Source: Beverwykella pulmonaria (lineage: Eukaryota; Ascomycota; Dothideomycetes; Pleosporales; Melanommataceae). From it: a DNA stretch of 64,000 bases. Position 1 is the stretch's first letter, and each line of letters begins with the position of its first letter. Both the position numbers and the translations under genes were made by a program. A model generated the notes under the pieces. It made no database searches. It was given only the letters and a program-made list of their open reading frames with translations, and had not been told where the DNA came from. The stretch covers positions 827,894 through 891,893 of the forward strand of contig BCHH01000011.1 of the NCBI GenBank assembly GCA_001599595.1, read 5' to 3'. Below, in pieces: positions 45,601 through 57,435 of this stretch.

Positions 45601-48600
45601 TTTGCAGGTAGAAACGCCGTCGTTGGCGAGAGCTGAACCGGAACTCTCGAAAAAGTGGTCACCAGGAAGAGCTCCAACTTTGACCAGAAACTTGGCGTAG
45701 AGACGGGCAACCGTAGTTTTACCTATGAACCGTGAGTAAAATGCTGAACGAAGATGAAACAAACGTACCTGTTCCAGGATTGCCCAATAAGGCTGCACCA
45801 AATCGCTCCCCCTTGAGTGATACGTTCTGACGAACTACGGTATCGACCTTGGTTTTGATACTTAAGAATTTCTGCTTGACAGACTCGAGCCCTGTTCAAT
45901 CAATAAGCATTTGCGAAAGAGTAAACAGGGCCAAGCTAACCGATCATGGATATTAACGAGTCCAAAGCATCGTTATCTGCGCCTTCGTACTGCTTTTGCC
46001 ATTCCCAGTCGTCCTTCGCTTCACTCCTGTCCGAGTTATGATGACTTCCGCTGTCATTAGCCCCAGTGTCATGAGAAGTGGCAGCACTCTTATTTGAAAA
46101 TGAACCGGAGCTCTGTGGTGCAGCAGATCCATTTACAGATGGTGATGAATTACTGGATGTTGTATTTGGTTGTAGGATCGATGGAGAAGACACTGAAACC
46201 TTGGGGAGATTGTCAGTCTTCGCCTTGAGGTTCAAAAGATCTTGTTTCTTCTGGGCCAAGGCATTTTGGCGGTCTATTTCGTCATCTCTATCCCTCAGCA
46301 AACGTTTCTGATGCTCGATTTCATCTTCAACTTCAGCGAGTTTTGCCGCATATGCTTGCTGCTTCACTTGACGTTCTTGATCCAGTTTATGGTCACGCTG
46401 GCGTCTCTTTTCTTGAGCACGTGCTTCAGCTTCGCATTTCCGACAGGTTACCGCAGCTTTGTCATGACATTTGCGTGTGACTTTGTGATTCTTGGGACAT
46501 GTTGAAAAGACAATGGCTTTGCAGTCCATCTTTGAATGATCCTGCAACTGATGGCACCGATGAGGGCACGTGTGGACGCCGCAGTTAAGGGTTTTGCCAC
46601 TACAGATGTTAACTATCGGTAGAAATATATCATGCGTTACTTACCAAGCCTCAGAGCAGCCGCCGTCGGGGCATACTGACTCGAAGTCCTCCTTCTCTGT
46701 TAAGCATGCCGTTTTGTCAGGATGCTGCTCGCACTTCACGGGAAAACCGTCGTAAACATGGCTGTCCCGCTTTAGTTGGTTCATTAGAGAGACCCAAACG
46801 TCTTTGCCTTTGCGGCTGTTCATGAAAGTATCTGCATTCCCGATCATGATCAAAGCGTTTCGTGCTCGCGACAACAAGACGTTTACACGCTGAGGAGCAG
46901 ACATAAAACCAATGTCGCCAACACTGTTGCTACGCGTTAAGCACACAATCACAATATCGCTTTCCTCTCCCTGGTAATTATCTATAAACACGATCAGCAT
47001 GCATGCGACGCACAAACCGGAAACGCAGGTCTAGGCAGGTTCGCTCCTTCGTGTCGTAGATACAAGAAGAACAGGTCAGATGCGGAAGAAAGGGAGTAGT
47101 ATTTACCGATAGTAGAGATGCGGATCTTGCGCTTGGAGATATTTGCCCCTGCAGGCGTGAGTAAGCCAGCCCGAATGAACTCGTACGAATCCAAATCGTT
47201 AAGGATAGGGTCATTCTCTTTGGACAGGGTTTTCAGTAGGAGATAAAGCTGGCCTAGGTAAGGGGTTAAGATCACCAGGTCATCTGTGCCGTATCCTTGT
47301 TGCCCAAGGTATCGAACGCACTTTAGGACCATGTCGGCCTCGTACGCGTTCTCTTTACTAGACTTTGCTCCTTCGTCGCGACGGTCTGCGATTTGATTCG
47401 CGCTGAGCTCCGGGCGAGAATGCGATACAAAGATTACGTTATCTTGAAACCCACGTAGCGCTGGCCGTCCCTTGGTTTTCTCTGCGTCTTCCAGTTCTGG
47501 GTATGTGAGCGATCTAACAAGCGATGATATCTCAGGGCGCATGCGATGCTGCTTGTTGAGCGTAGTATGTGATACCCCAGCAAGAACAAGTCGCTCAAAT
47601 AAAGACACGTTGAGGTCGTAGCCGTCACCCTTCTCCACTGTCAAAGTATAATTGCTCACCTTGGGTCGGAGCTGCTTGTGATCGCCAATGAGAACAAGTT
47701 GCTTCGTAGCCGGTGTCATTGCTGTCAGGATGTGACTCTCGAGGATCTCACCGGCTTCTTCAACCAAAATGATACCCGGTGAGGCTTTTTGGATTTCTTC
47801 GGTGTACTTCGCAGCAGCTGTAGTTGTACAGCCGATGATGCGCTTTTGACTGATAATGTGGGAATTTTTCTCACGGAACAGTTGATCAATCCTATCGCGG
47901 CAGCGGTTGTACTTGTCCGCAAGTGTACTAACCTCAGATACTTGCTCTCCTAAGATCTCCTTCTGCCACTGAGCTAGGATAGCAACTCGGATAGTAGGCT
48001 CAGTGTTCCAGACATTTGGGTAGTCTAGTGCCACGCTAGTTTGGAATATGCCCGCATCTTTGCCATTGGACCATCGCTGGAGGAGATAATACTTGTTGAT
48101 CCCTTTGTTCTTTTTTCCGACCCAAGTCATGCCATTTTCATCTTGCGGTACAACAAATGCATCAAAGTACTCTGAATCTTCTGAGAACTCGAGATAGTCG
48201 AGAAGAGTTTGATCTGTGACCTGAGAACCGGCGAAAATTGTCAATTTCTTGGCTAGTGCATCATGATACGCTTCCGCATCCATTTTCAGGTCTTGGATCA
48301 TGGCGTAGGTTTGACCACTTAACCTGTAATTACTCGGTTGTTCTGAGATACTAAGAGCTCGAGTGTTGGCGTTGAACTTCTGACCAAGTCGAACAATGGA
48401 GCTAGCTGGAATGCCAGCGTTTTGCAAATCCATGAGAAACTGGTCTAGCGCGTGATTGGTGTAAGTCAGTACCAAGATAGTTTCCTTGGTATGGTCGTGT
48501 AAGATCTTCGCGATGAGGGCACCGATGAATGACTTGCCGGTTCCTAATATCTTTAGTACGTTGTAACGTGCCTTGAAGAAAAAATAGGACAAACGAGACA

Positions 48601-50141
48601 ACTTCGTGAAAAACGCTGGCGGGTTTTCACGAAAACTCTGCCAGGGAAAGTGAGCATCACAAACAGGGAAGGTACTTACCGGGTGGACCTTGAATCAGGC
48701 TCACTTTCCTGGCTAAGCCGGTGAGCAGCGACTCGGCTTGGGAAAGGTCCAGCTGGACAGTCCGATCGGTACCGATGATGGACTTCAGATCGTTCTTCCA
48801 ATTTTTGTGGATAGCGTTGATGATGTTGTCGGGTTGAATACCAGAAGTGACTTCGCCTGCACCGGGCATAGAACTCAGCAACTGCCCCTCCAACGGCATC
48901 TCGGTCATGGACTGAAGACATTTTAGGATAGGTTCGTAAGCAAAAACAGCGGTATCGACCTGGAAAAAGTCAAGGTTTGACGTAGTCTTGCACGCCATGA
49001 GAACCTTGCTGAAGGAGCCTACATCAGCAATGCGAAGTACGGCAATGGAAGGCACTTCGGCGAGCAGATCTTCGTCGCGATCTACGCTGGCAAAGGCAAC
49101 AATGTTACCATTGCTAATGAGACATCCAAGAGACTGATGCTTCATCAAGTTCTTGTTCTCTGAAATATACTTCTTGCGAACAGCAACGTCTTCGATATTG
49201 CGTAATGAAGGAACGTCGTCCATGCATCGGAGCTTCAATGAACAGGGCTTGCGTCTTTTGTCAGGCCCACAGTCGATGCCGGCGAATCGAAGGTTTGTAA
49301 GCACGGTCTTACGCCGGCCTTTCTTCTGACCAGTGGCAATTTGGAAGTCGCTGCGCAACTCTCCTAGAAGGTCTTCGCGAAGCAAGCGAAACTGGTTGTC
49401 GAGATGCGTCAATCCTCGGCTCTCCACCGCAACCGCTTTGATAGCATCTGAACGTCTGTAGAAGGGTCTATCTGTAGAGGCGAATTCATCTGGTGTCGGC
49501 AGAATTTTGATCTTGCGATAGTCGGCGAAATCATTGTCATGGCGGCCGCCAGGCCCGTCCGCGGAGTCCGTTGTTGTGCTCTTGAGGACATGCTTGATCT
49601 TGTGGCCTATGTTTCTGACATCCAAAGAGTCCGAGTTGATGAGAGACTCGTTGTTGGTGACCTGCTCCGCGACGTCGCGCACATCTGGGGCGTCCTCTGA
49701 TCGGCTGTAGAGGATCTCAAGCAGCAGCCACGCAAACGCGTAGGTGCCTTCAGATGTAAGTATACGCGCGTGGTGGGCTTCAACGAATGTGTTCCAGAAT
49801 GTTGGAGGCTGTACAATCTGGTCGAGGATACGATACAAGAATTGACCACCGTAGAGCTGCTTGACGGATGGATTGGAGAGATGACGGATGACGGAAGTTG
49901 CTGGTCCGTTCAGAAACGCGGCATCTCGTGAGAAACGAAACGCTTTAGCAACTGCAGAGAGCCCCGCTGGTGCTGCGATCACGCACTCCAGACACTTAGA
50001 CACATCCTCCTGGGTACACACTGCCTCTAGAAAGCGGATGCCATCCGCTGCGCTCTTTAGGTCGCGACGCCCGTGAATGACAGCATTGAACAGCTTCGTT
50101 AACCCCGCGGCTCGCTTCGACGCTGCCTCTTGGTCTGCCAT
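42655..50141 (-). CDS. Giant NFX1/ZNFX1-like SF1 helicase fused to three CbbX-type AAA ATPases
   Basis: Eight exons: 50141-48680, 48543-47107, 46981-46645, 46599-45941, 45891-45769, 45722-44820, 44773-44027 and 43976-42655; 2,329 aa in one frame. Residues 1-480 are helical with no recognised domain. A UPF1/NFX1-like SF1 helicase follows: P-loop GPPGTGKS 485-492, LVEEAGE about 749, GDHKQLRP, NKQHRMRPEI about 818, DNYQGEESDIV from 967, NVLLSRAR about 1000. A Cys/His-rich NFX1-like stretch (about 1040-1130) and coiled coil come next. Three CbbX/SpoVK-type AAA modules have P-loops at 1335, 1613 and 1887, each with a DEAY Walker B. A charged coiled coil and the end CPMGYRWIKQSGGYRCAGGSHW close it. 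Likely an RNA/RNP remodeller, by inference; proteins of this layout occur in other fungi but the role is not known to me. Confidence 0.9.
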
Positions 50142-50595
50142 ACGTCAGAGATGAATTGATGATGCAGAAAATGCCTTGTGAAAGTTGTGGAAGGAGATCA
50201 GGAGTTCAACGGTGATGGTTTGACATTCGCAGAAGAGCTTTCAGCCCCTTGAACACTTTCCAGGAGCGGGGACGAAGGTAACACAAAGTTCCAGCTTGCT
50301 CGAGACGCTTTCCTGATAACAGGCTGTGCAATCTGATTGGGAAGACAATCGCGGTTTTGGATGCGGGGAAATATGGAGCGGCGTCTGCCTGCATGATCTG
50401 GTATGTTGTGGGCGAATTGAGGCCTACCACATGCGCTGTGCCACCTACACTTTCTGCAAACAGCGCCACACTCGTCCAGCCTTGTTTCGGCATCACCGAA
50501 TATTTGAAGACGACATATCTCGTCTGTTGCAAGGCCTTCCTCAGCCGCGACACGCTCTTCTTCCGCTATCACTTCCCTGTTGAGACAACGCCGCA
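50142..50595. promoter_or_regulatory. Divergent promoter, helicase-AAA / Cys-rich protein
   Basis: 454 bases separate the two start codons. Both genes must start transcription here, which suggests coupled expression. No TATA box or known operator stands out. Confidence 0.5.
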
Positions 50596-52069
50596 ATGTC
50601 TTTCATGCCCTCGTCTACTGGCCGCGGCCGAGCTGGCTATGCTCCTCGGAGAGGCCGCGGTGGATGGTCTCGTCCATTTGCGCAGCGCAAGGAGCAGGTC
50701 AAGCCTGACCTTGAGGAACATCCACTTGGACAGCTCCTGAAAACCTTCCACAGTTCGGATTTCCGAGCCCAAGCTGAAAACTTACCCAAAGACGTCGCGA
50801 TATCAGATTGCCAATTCGTCGCATCGTACAACTGGCTCAATAGCAAGGCACCTACCATCATTGTTCCAGGTGAGTCGCTCATCCAAGACCATTCCAAGGC
50901 CAGAGTGACACCACGTAGGCAAGCCTCCTCGATGGACTCCTCTCACGAATCCACAGCGTTTGAACGAAGATAACGGACAGTACTATCGTGACCCGAATGC
51001 TGCAATGTTTCCCACCTTTCCGATCATGCCTGCTGTGCAAGCCATCCTGGATACCCATTCCAGTTTTCCTACTGCAAGCATTGACATCTTCGCCTGTGGA
51101 AGCACGCTAGGCAACTTACTTCGCTTCGTTCGTGGGATCGACAAAGCGTTCCGCTTCAATATTGAGGTCATCGGGAGCACCGTCTTCTTCATTCGGAAAG
51201 AAAACGATCCAAAGGAGCTCATCAAGGATGTTCGAGGCTTCGGACATTCGTTTCCGGAGGCATACACAACCTGGGAGAAAGAAGTCAAGGGTTCCGAGAC
51301 GCACCAGCGTATCGTTCAGTACGACTTTGGAGGCCACAGATGCTTGATTCGATTCGAGTGCGACGGTTATATCAACGACGCCTCCGCCAGCAATAATACC
51401 ACAAGTCATACATCAAACGACACGCCAAACGAGAATGACCTCTTTCAAGCCTTTCAAAATACCACCATTGCCCAAACTCTCAACGCATCGAACGACAGTG
51501 TCAATACCTTGACCGTCAAACACGGCGGTTCAGAAATCCCGCAGCACTCCATCTTCGACCTCAAGACCCGCTCTGGGAAATACAACAAGCAGATAAACAT
51601 GAGCGACATTCATCCTCAGCTGTGGATCAAGCAGATACCCAACTTCATCGTCGCGTATCACGATGGCGCTGGCTTTTTCCAAGACATCCAAGTGCAAGAC
51701 ATCAAGAAGGATGTCCAGGACTGGGAGAATGATAACATCGACGCCATCCGCGGTCTATCCGTGCTCCTCCGCAAGATTATCGAGACCGTGAAGGAATACG
51801 AGACAAGGTTGATGGAAGTGTACTGTCCTAGTGCAGATTACTTGGAGATTCGCAGCCAGTATGGAGAGGGCACACATGCGCTGCCAGAAAAGTTAAGAAG
51901 TAAGTGGGCAGAACGCGAGTTGGATCCCGGTACGTCGGACCCCTCCACGTCGGATGACGACACCTACAATTTGGATGGTGGTTGGACCCACGATTCGGAT
52001 GATGAGAAGCCAGACTATACCGCCTGTTCCGCTGAGGGCTGTGGATATTGTGGTAAGTGTACCTATTAA
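50596..52069 (+). CDS. Conserved fungal protein of unknown function, Cys-rich tail
   Basis: Exons 50596-50869 and 50919-52069 (intron 50870-50918) give 474 aa. The N-terminus is Gly/Arg-rich (GRGRAGYAPRRGRGGW), as in RNA-binding proteins. The splice restores IIVPGKPPRWTP, then RDPNAAMFPTFPIMPAV and FACGSTLGNLLRFVRGIDKAFRF, blocks I recall from a widespread fungal family often mislabelled geranylgeranyl pyrophosphate synthetase; no DDxxD prenyl-transferase motifs are present. The middle has VIGSTVFFIRKE, FGHSFPEAYTTWE and YDFGGHRCLIRFECDGY, then WIKQIPNFIVAYHDGAGFF. An acidic Ser/Thr segment leads to CSAEGCGYCGKCTY, a likely metal-binding end. A GTAAGT inside the last codons could be a donor, but the unspliced end looks right. 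Confidence 0.8.
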
Positions 52070-52466
52070 GTTCTCTTAGCTCAGAGCTGGAAGGAAGAAG
52101 GCGTCTTTGAGGTTTTGACTCTGGCCTTTGTGTACTTGAAATTCGCCAATGCCATCTTTAGTCACGGCTTAAAACTATCGCATTAACAAACGTGGAAGTA
52201 AGCCAGCTGCCTCGTGTTGTGGTGACTGAGCAGAGTGCCCCAGCTTCTTGTGGCGAGTCGGCTCATTTCTTGCCGACACGCTTATTGCAAAGCTAGGACG
52301 CTAGTATAAATTAGTCAATTACAACAGCTTCGCGACGCAACTATACAAAAAGGGTATCGCGTTGTTTCATGCAACGAGATCGGTCGGCATGCGATCCGTT
52401 GCACCTAACGAGCCAAGTTAAGTTGTCTGCAATCCTCAACCTTCACAATAGGAAACAGCGGACTGA
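52070..52466. other. Intergenic between Cys-rich gene and kinase relic
   Basis: About 400 bases; no gene seen beyond the 3' flank of the Cys-rich gene. Confidence 0.45.
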
Positions 52467-52800
52467 CATATCGACATTCTACCCAAAGACTTTGGCCTTG
52501 TGAGCTCGCCGAACCGCGCCGACGTATGGAGCTTGGGAATCCTCATCTGGCAATGTACAGCCGGATCTCCTCCTTTCTCCCTCGCTGGTGAGAAGTTCGA
52601 ATGCAGCAGCTATTCGTTACCAGGCGTCCAAAAGTGAGGTTCTCTAGTCTCATGGAAACTAGGACTCTGCTTCATTGCGAGCCATCAGTCAACTTGTGAA
52701 GCAGTGCTGCAACAGTCGCCCAACCACTCGACCATCGGCAACAGAAGTCGTATACTCGCTTCTCGAAAGTAGGTTGACGCAAGACAAAGGACTCGAATAG
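52467..52800 (+). pseudogene. Protein kinase C-lobe fragment
   Basis: Frame 52467-52637 reads ILPKDFGLVSSPNRADVWSLGILIWQCTAGSPPFS and then stops; frame 52663-52800 continues with AISQLVKQCCNSRPTTRPSATEVVYSLLE and stops. These match kinase subdomain IX (DVWSLG...GxPPF) and subdomain XI (C....RP....V...L) in correct order and spacing. A possible intron (52634-52662, GTGAGG...CTAG) would be only 29 bases and does not keep the frame. No N-lobe, VAIK Lys or HRD loop was found upstream. I read it as a decayed remnant. Confidence 0.65.
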
Positions 52801-54810
52801 CATTTCATCAATTGGTGGAGAAACAAAAAAGAGAGAGTGGCCAATATACTTGAGTCTGAAGTCAAAGACGTAAAGCTTTCCGAACAAAACACTTCCACTC
52901 TCCGTATTCTCGATGTTCATGTTGATGCGACAGCGGCATACTTACTCGATTTTGTCATTTGGATAGGACATGTAGATCTGGACGACGAACTGCAAGGCGG
53001 TCTGATCGTAGTCTGAGAAAAGTACCGAGAAAATGGTACGTATAGGGAACCATTTATAAAACCAATGATCCAGCGTCTTCCACTAACCATATTTCACTGC
53101 CGAGATGCGTGCTCATACAGCACTCGTCCATCTTAAACTCTCATTTCAAAGCATCTTAAATAGCGGTAAAAGACCTCTTCGAAGTACATGGTTGGCTGAG
53201 TAAACTCTACGCGACCAAGTATGGTCAGGCCACGGAGCTGAAAGTTTATAGCCAGTGACTGTGTTACTTGTCTTGCACAAACATTTTTTATTAGGCTCTT
53301 CAAGCATTTTCTGGCATCTGCTATCTACTATCACTGCTGTTTATATATAGTTCATCAGCTCACTCTAAATTCAACACGACGTATACTCATTTTAATACAC
53401 CTCAATTCTCTGGGCTTTAACTCCCTCTGTCCACGCAACACACTGCAAGATGAACAGGCGTAATGTCCTACAATTGTAAATACTAATCCAACCAATTTAG
53501 CAAAGTACTTGACATCATCGCTGAAAAGAAACTATACCCCACTCTCAAATATGAACTAGGTTTCTTCGTTTTCATTCATTGTGATAGAGCAAATAGCAGA
53601 CGACTGATTAATCTCTAAAGTCGGCTAATATCTAGCACCTTTCATCTTGGTTCAAATTTAGGAAAATCTGCAGTGGGGATGAGCATGCGTGCCAGAAGAA
53701 TTCAACGCAGGGCCCTAATTTACTTCATAGTGATTTAAAAGGCCGCTGTTCAATGCTTTGAAGCTTTAGTGCAATCCATCACACGTGACATACCAGCAAC
53801 CAGAGTATTGCAGAACGAATAATCGGGTTTTTTACGAATATCTATCAAAAATCAAACAGCTGTCCAGTCATTAGAATTGCGCGTCATAATAGAGAGGAAT
53901 AAAGGAGGTGATGTGGGTTGATTTGAAGACAACTAATATGTCCAAGAGCATTCGCAGTAAGCCACCAAAGAAAGGATTATTGTTAAAGACGGTTTCTATG
54001 GTAAGGATCTCGTGTAAATAGAGTTAAAAGAGGTCTCAATTTAAGAGATCAGCCGCAAAGAATGCGGAGCGAGACATATTGAGTGGTTCCATACCAAACT
54101 AGATCATGCTGTCAAGGTAATCAAGAAATACCTGGATCGGACGCCATGCACTTCTTACTCCATTTCGCATCTTGTCACCCCTTTCTTGTATATATGATTT
54201 AGGTCCTTGAATTGCTCATATGGAGTTGTAATGCTTCATTTCCGCTCACCATGTCTCAAACAAATACTCCCATCCATCCTCCCCCGGCTCCCCCGAACCA
54301 CTCCGCAAACCCTCATACCACGTCGCATAGTCGCAATCACTACACCCCCTCTCCTCCCCGGCTCCCCAAACTACAACTCGCTCCTCTCCTCCCCAAAAGG
54401 GAAAGGGAACAAGTGGGAGGTCGCAATATGCATCAAAGCAAGAGCAAAGTTACCTACCCATTGAAACTTCCACTGTATTTGATGTATTTTTTATATTTCT
54501 TAAATTGCTTTCAGGTTTTTGCGCTCTCTCAATGCCGTGGCCGCGACAGTGTCTCTACAGGTACCATATTAATGCGTAGGGACGCCGGCCTCTCTAAAAG
54601 GCACTGTCCCTACGTTGTGCAGACCATGTTAATCCCCGCAAGTAGATACTAGACTCGATCGCATTAATATACTGATCTATCATACTTGAAGAATGGACAT
54701 CTCTTGCCAGGATGCTTGACGACATGGCCGACAATTTTCAGCCTTTACAAGAGATCGTTGGCCTTTGCAGCTTGTCCGAACAGTGGTGTTGTATATTACA
54801 GAGGTTAATA

Positions 54811-54831
54811 TCACGTGGTGTGACCACGTGA
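54811..54831. promoter_or_regulatory. Perfect palindrome containing two CACGTG E-boxes
   Basis: Arms TCACGTGGT and ACCACGTGA separated by GTG. Each arm holds CACGTG, the core site for bHLH regulators. No gene start is evident close by, so the role is unclear. Confidence 0.45.
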
Positions 54832-55380
54832 TGTGGCCAGTGCGCTGGGACCGAGCGCGAACAATATGTGGCCCCTCTTCCCTCGTATGTAGAACAGCAG
54901 GCAATTAATCAACGAACAGTTACTTGCCCACCCTACTATCCCCGCGCGCTGTGTACACCGTGCAAACCATGCTTTGCTCCGCTCACCTTGCTAACACCAA
55001 GCTAGCTAGCAAAGTCCATTCAACACAGCTCATTTATTACCATTTAATAAGAGACCATCGATTTTTGCATCAGTGTGCAAAGGAATTCTTATTCATGAAG
55101 GCGTTCGATGATATATTTCCGATTAGAAAAGAAGAGGCTCACTACGAAATCTACCTGAGGTCGCTCCCAGTCATCCTAAGGCAAACAAACAAGACATGTA
55201 TAGCTTAGGTGCGATAGGGCACCGTAAGGAGAATCATGGTGTATGAAGATATATATTATATGTGTAATGTACAGCTAATATCCACGTGACTAGAAGTGGT
55301 GTCCTAAGTTGCAAAGAGTACTCAGAGTCGTGCCCTACAGAGGTCACCTACTCAATTCTAATTTTGCGGTGATTCGCTGA

Positions 55381-55412
55381 AATCACTCAACGCAGAAATC
55401 ACTCAACGCAGA
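55381..55412. repeat. 16-base tandem duplication
   Basis: Two exact head-to-tail copies of AATCACTCAACGCAGA followed by a partial third. Simple slippage product. Confidence 0.7.
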
Positions 55413-55780
55413 AATCCTCTTCATGGCCGGAAGCTCAGATGGAGTAGATTAGAATAGAATTATTTTTGAAGCAGCTCACAACAACCATCCTAAACTCGTC
55501 GCAGTTGTCAACCTAAGTCTATCGAAGACAGTTGCAGATAATATGATAGCCAGGTGAGTAAATCATGCCTCTAAATGTTGGAAAAGACTACATGTGCTCG
55601 TTTTAAAAGGCTCGAAGAATTCTAGGTCGCTTTAACGCACTGAGGCGACTTCTAGCTACGCTAACATGTTTTTGTCGATTATTCATCTTACTACTAAAGC
55701 AATTGACCATTCTCATTATCAAAAAGTTAATAGCACTGAAATACGTAATTTTAGCTCTCTTGGACTTCGACCCCTATTAG

Positions 55781-56278
55781 CTAATCATACTCCCAGTTAT
55801 TCGTCTCCCGACAAACACCTCTCTTACAACCCTCGCAGAGGTTGCTCTTATGCGGTGGGCTAGTTTTTCGAGGGTAGTATGGCCGCTCCGTTGCAACCCC
55901 TGCCCACTTCTTGAGCCTATATGCAATTCGGTCGATATATGAGTTCTCGTCCAGTGTTAGGGCGCCTAGTCGGTTGCAGGACTTGCAACGCTGATTGAAC
56001 ACGACAGCATTGTACCCATTGTTGGAATATCCCCTTATAAGTATGGCCACCTTCTTGCTGCCCCAGCCACCTGTGGAACAGGCATTGCTGTTGCATTTAA
56101 ACTTGCCCATCACGTGGGTCGAGAATTCGTTGTTGGAATCTTCATTGCTATCCTTTTCGTAGAACCACGCTGAGGCGATTTCGTCGGAGACTGCGTTCAA
56201 AACCTCTTGATGGAGCGACGGAAACATAAAGGAGGTCCTCGTCTCTTCCTTGGGCTTGGAGGACTTCTTCCTCGCCAT
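55781..56278 (-). CDS. zf-3CxxC zinc-finger protein
   Basis: 165 aa from ATG 56278; the frame upstream is open but lacks an ATG. The pattern matches the zf-3CxxC family: a variable N-terminus with a Phe/Pro-rich start and W (SFMFPSLHQEV, EIASAWFYE), VMGKFKCNSNACSTGGWGSKKV with spaced cysteines, the family block VAILIRGYSNNGYNAVVFNQRC followed by KSCNRLG, then a C-terminal CEGCKRGVC. At least seven Cys/His residues could bind zinc. The family is widespread in fungi; its biochemical role is not settled. The first Cys pair is spaced C-x4-C here. It lies alone in gene-poor DNA. Confidence 0.8.
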   Translation of the reverse strand: MARKKSSKPKEETRTSFMFPSLHQEVLNAVSDEIASAWFYEKDSNEDSNNEFSTHVMGKFKCNSNACSTGGWGSKKVAILIRGYSNNGYNAVVFNQRCKSCNRLGALTLDENSYIDRIAYRLKKWAGVATERPYYPRKTSPPHKSNLCEGCKRGVCRETNNWEYD

Positions 56279-57435
56279 TTTCAATATCGTAACGATTTTG
56301 CCTTTCAGCTGATGAGGCGAGATTGTTAATGTACAGGCAACAATAATATCTGGCGCGGGGTAGATATATGTTATTATTGGACTGCAGTCGGGGTGCCATT
56401 GGAGGGGTTGCGGACGAATGATTTTCAGTATCAACCATCCCAAGGCTGCTTAGAGTTCCAGCACCAACCACCACTACCCATTCCCCAGCCTTCTTTGATC
56501 TTCGACTTTAAACCAAAACCTTTTTCAAGGGTATATCAGGAGCGTGTTGTCCGCTCCCTGCCAGTGGTGGCGATATTCCATATCAATCTTTATTCATACA
56601 AGTTAGATATCACTCGTATGCATGCTTACCCAACTCGACCAGATCCGCACCTGTAATAGCCTCAGTATGCCGCTATATGCAAGGGAAGTAGACTTTCTGA
56701 TGCCTTCGCTAGGTCCTCAGCCGTAGTGGTTAACGTAACTGCCATTGGGTTCTCGTGGCGAATTCCTACAGACACATCTAAGAACTCGTACTGCTCTGCA
56801 TTGAGTATCACAGCTGTGCAAACGTCCAGGTATCAAGGTCACCATGTGGCGATGGTTCCCGTACGAGAGCACGGGCACTACTGACTTGCAGTGCGGAGAG
56901 AGGCCACGATCCCGGACAGAGGTGGTGTGTGATATAGTAGTGTGACTCATGCGTTCATCCTTAAATAAAGATCGCAAGTGGCTTCTAGTTAAAGATGAGC
57001 ATAAATTCGATAAAATTGATGCCCACTTCTGCCATTGCATCCTCCTGTTCTACAATTGGTCAAAAAGGCCTGGTTACGGAGCACATGGACGCATCTTCCC
57101 CGCACCTCCCAGTGATCCAGAAAACTCGAACTCCAGTCCTTGAAGGTGCACAACCTTCGCATTCCTCGCTCTCCCAGCTAGCTGGGGTGTTGTAGCCATG
57201 GTCGATAATCTGCCCCGCAATAACTTGCTTAGTTAGGCCAGAATTCACCTTGTGGCTAAAATTATGACATTAATTGAAAGATCGGTTGACCGGAAACCCC
57301 TACTAGCCCCCAGGGGGTCGGTTTACCCAAGAAAGGCATGTGAAAAGCATGTGAAGTTGAATATTTAAGTCTCTAATTACCTTCAACGTCTTGACACAAC
57401 AGTTGGAACTGCAATGAATCTCAATCCTCATAGCC
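56279..57435. other. Intergenic, no gene supported
   Basis: About 1.15 kb. Short frames only. TATTTAAG at about 57362 lies some 70 bases before the next start codon and may be its TATA element. Confidence 0.5.

Larger units (their letters stand above)
52801..55780. other. Gene-poor AT-rich region, 3 kb
   Basis: No supported gene. It contains a 21-base palindrome with two CACGTG sites (54811-54831), a 9-base inverted repeat (54575-54583 / 54606-54614) and a 16-base tandem duplication (55381-55412). A Pro-rich frame starting at ATG 54250 lacks motifs. Confidence 0.5.

Noticed and set aside
54250..54652. Pro-rich plus frame from ATG 54250
   Set aside because: Low-complexity composition, changes character midway to a hydrophobic stretch, no motif.
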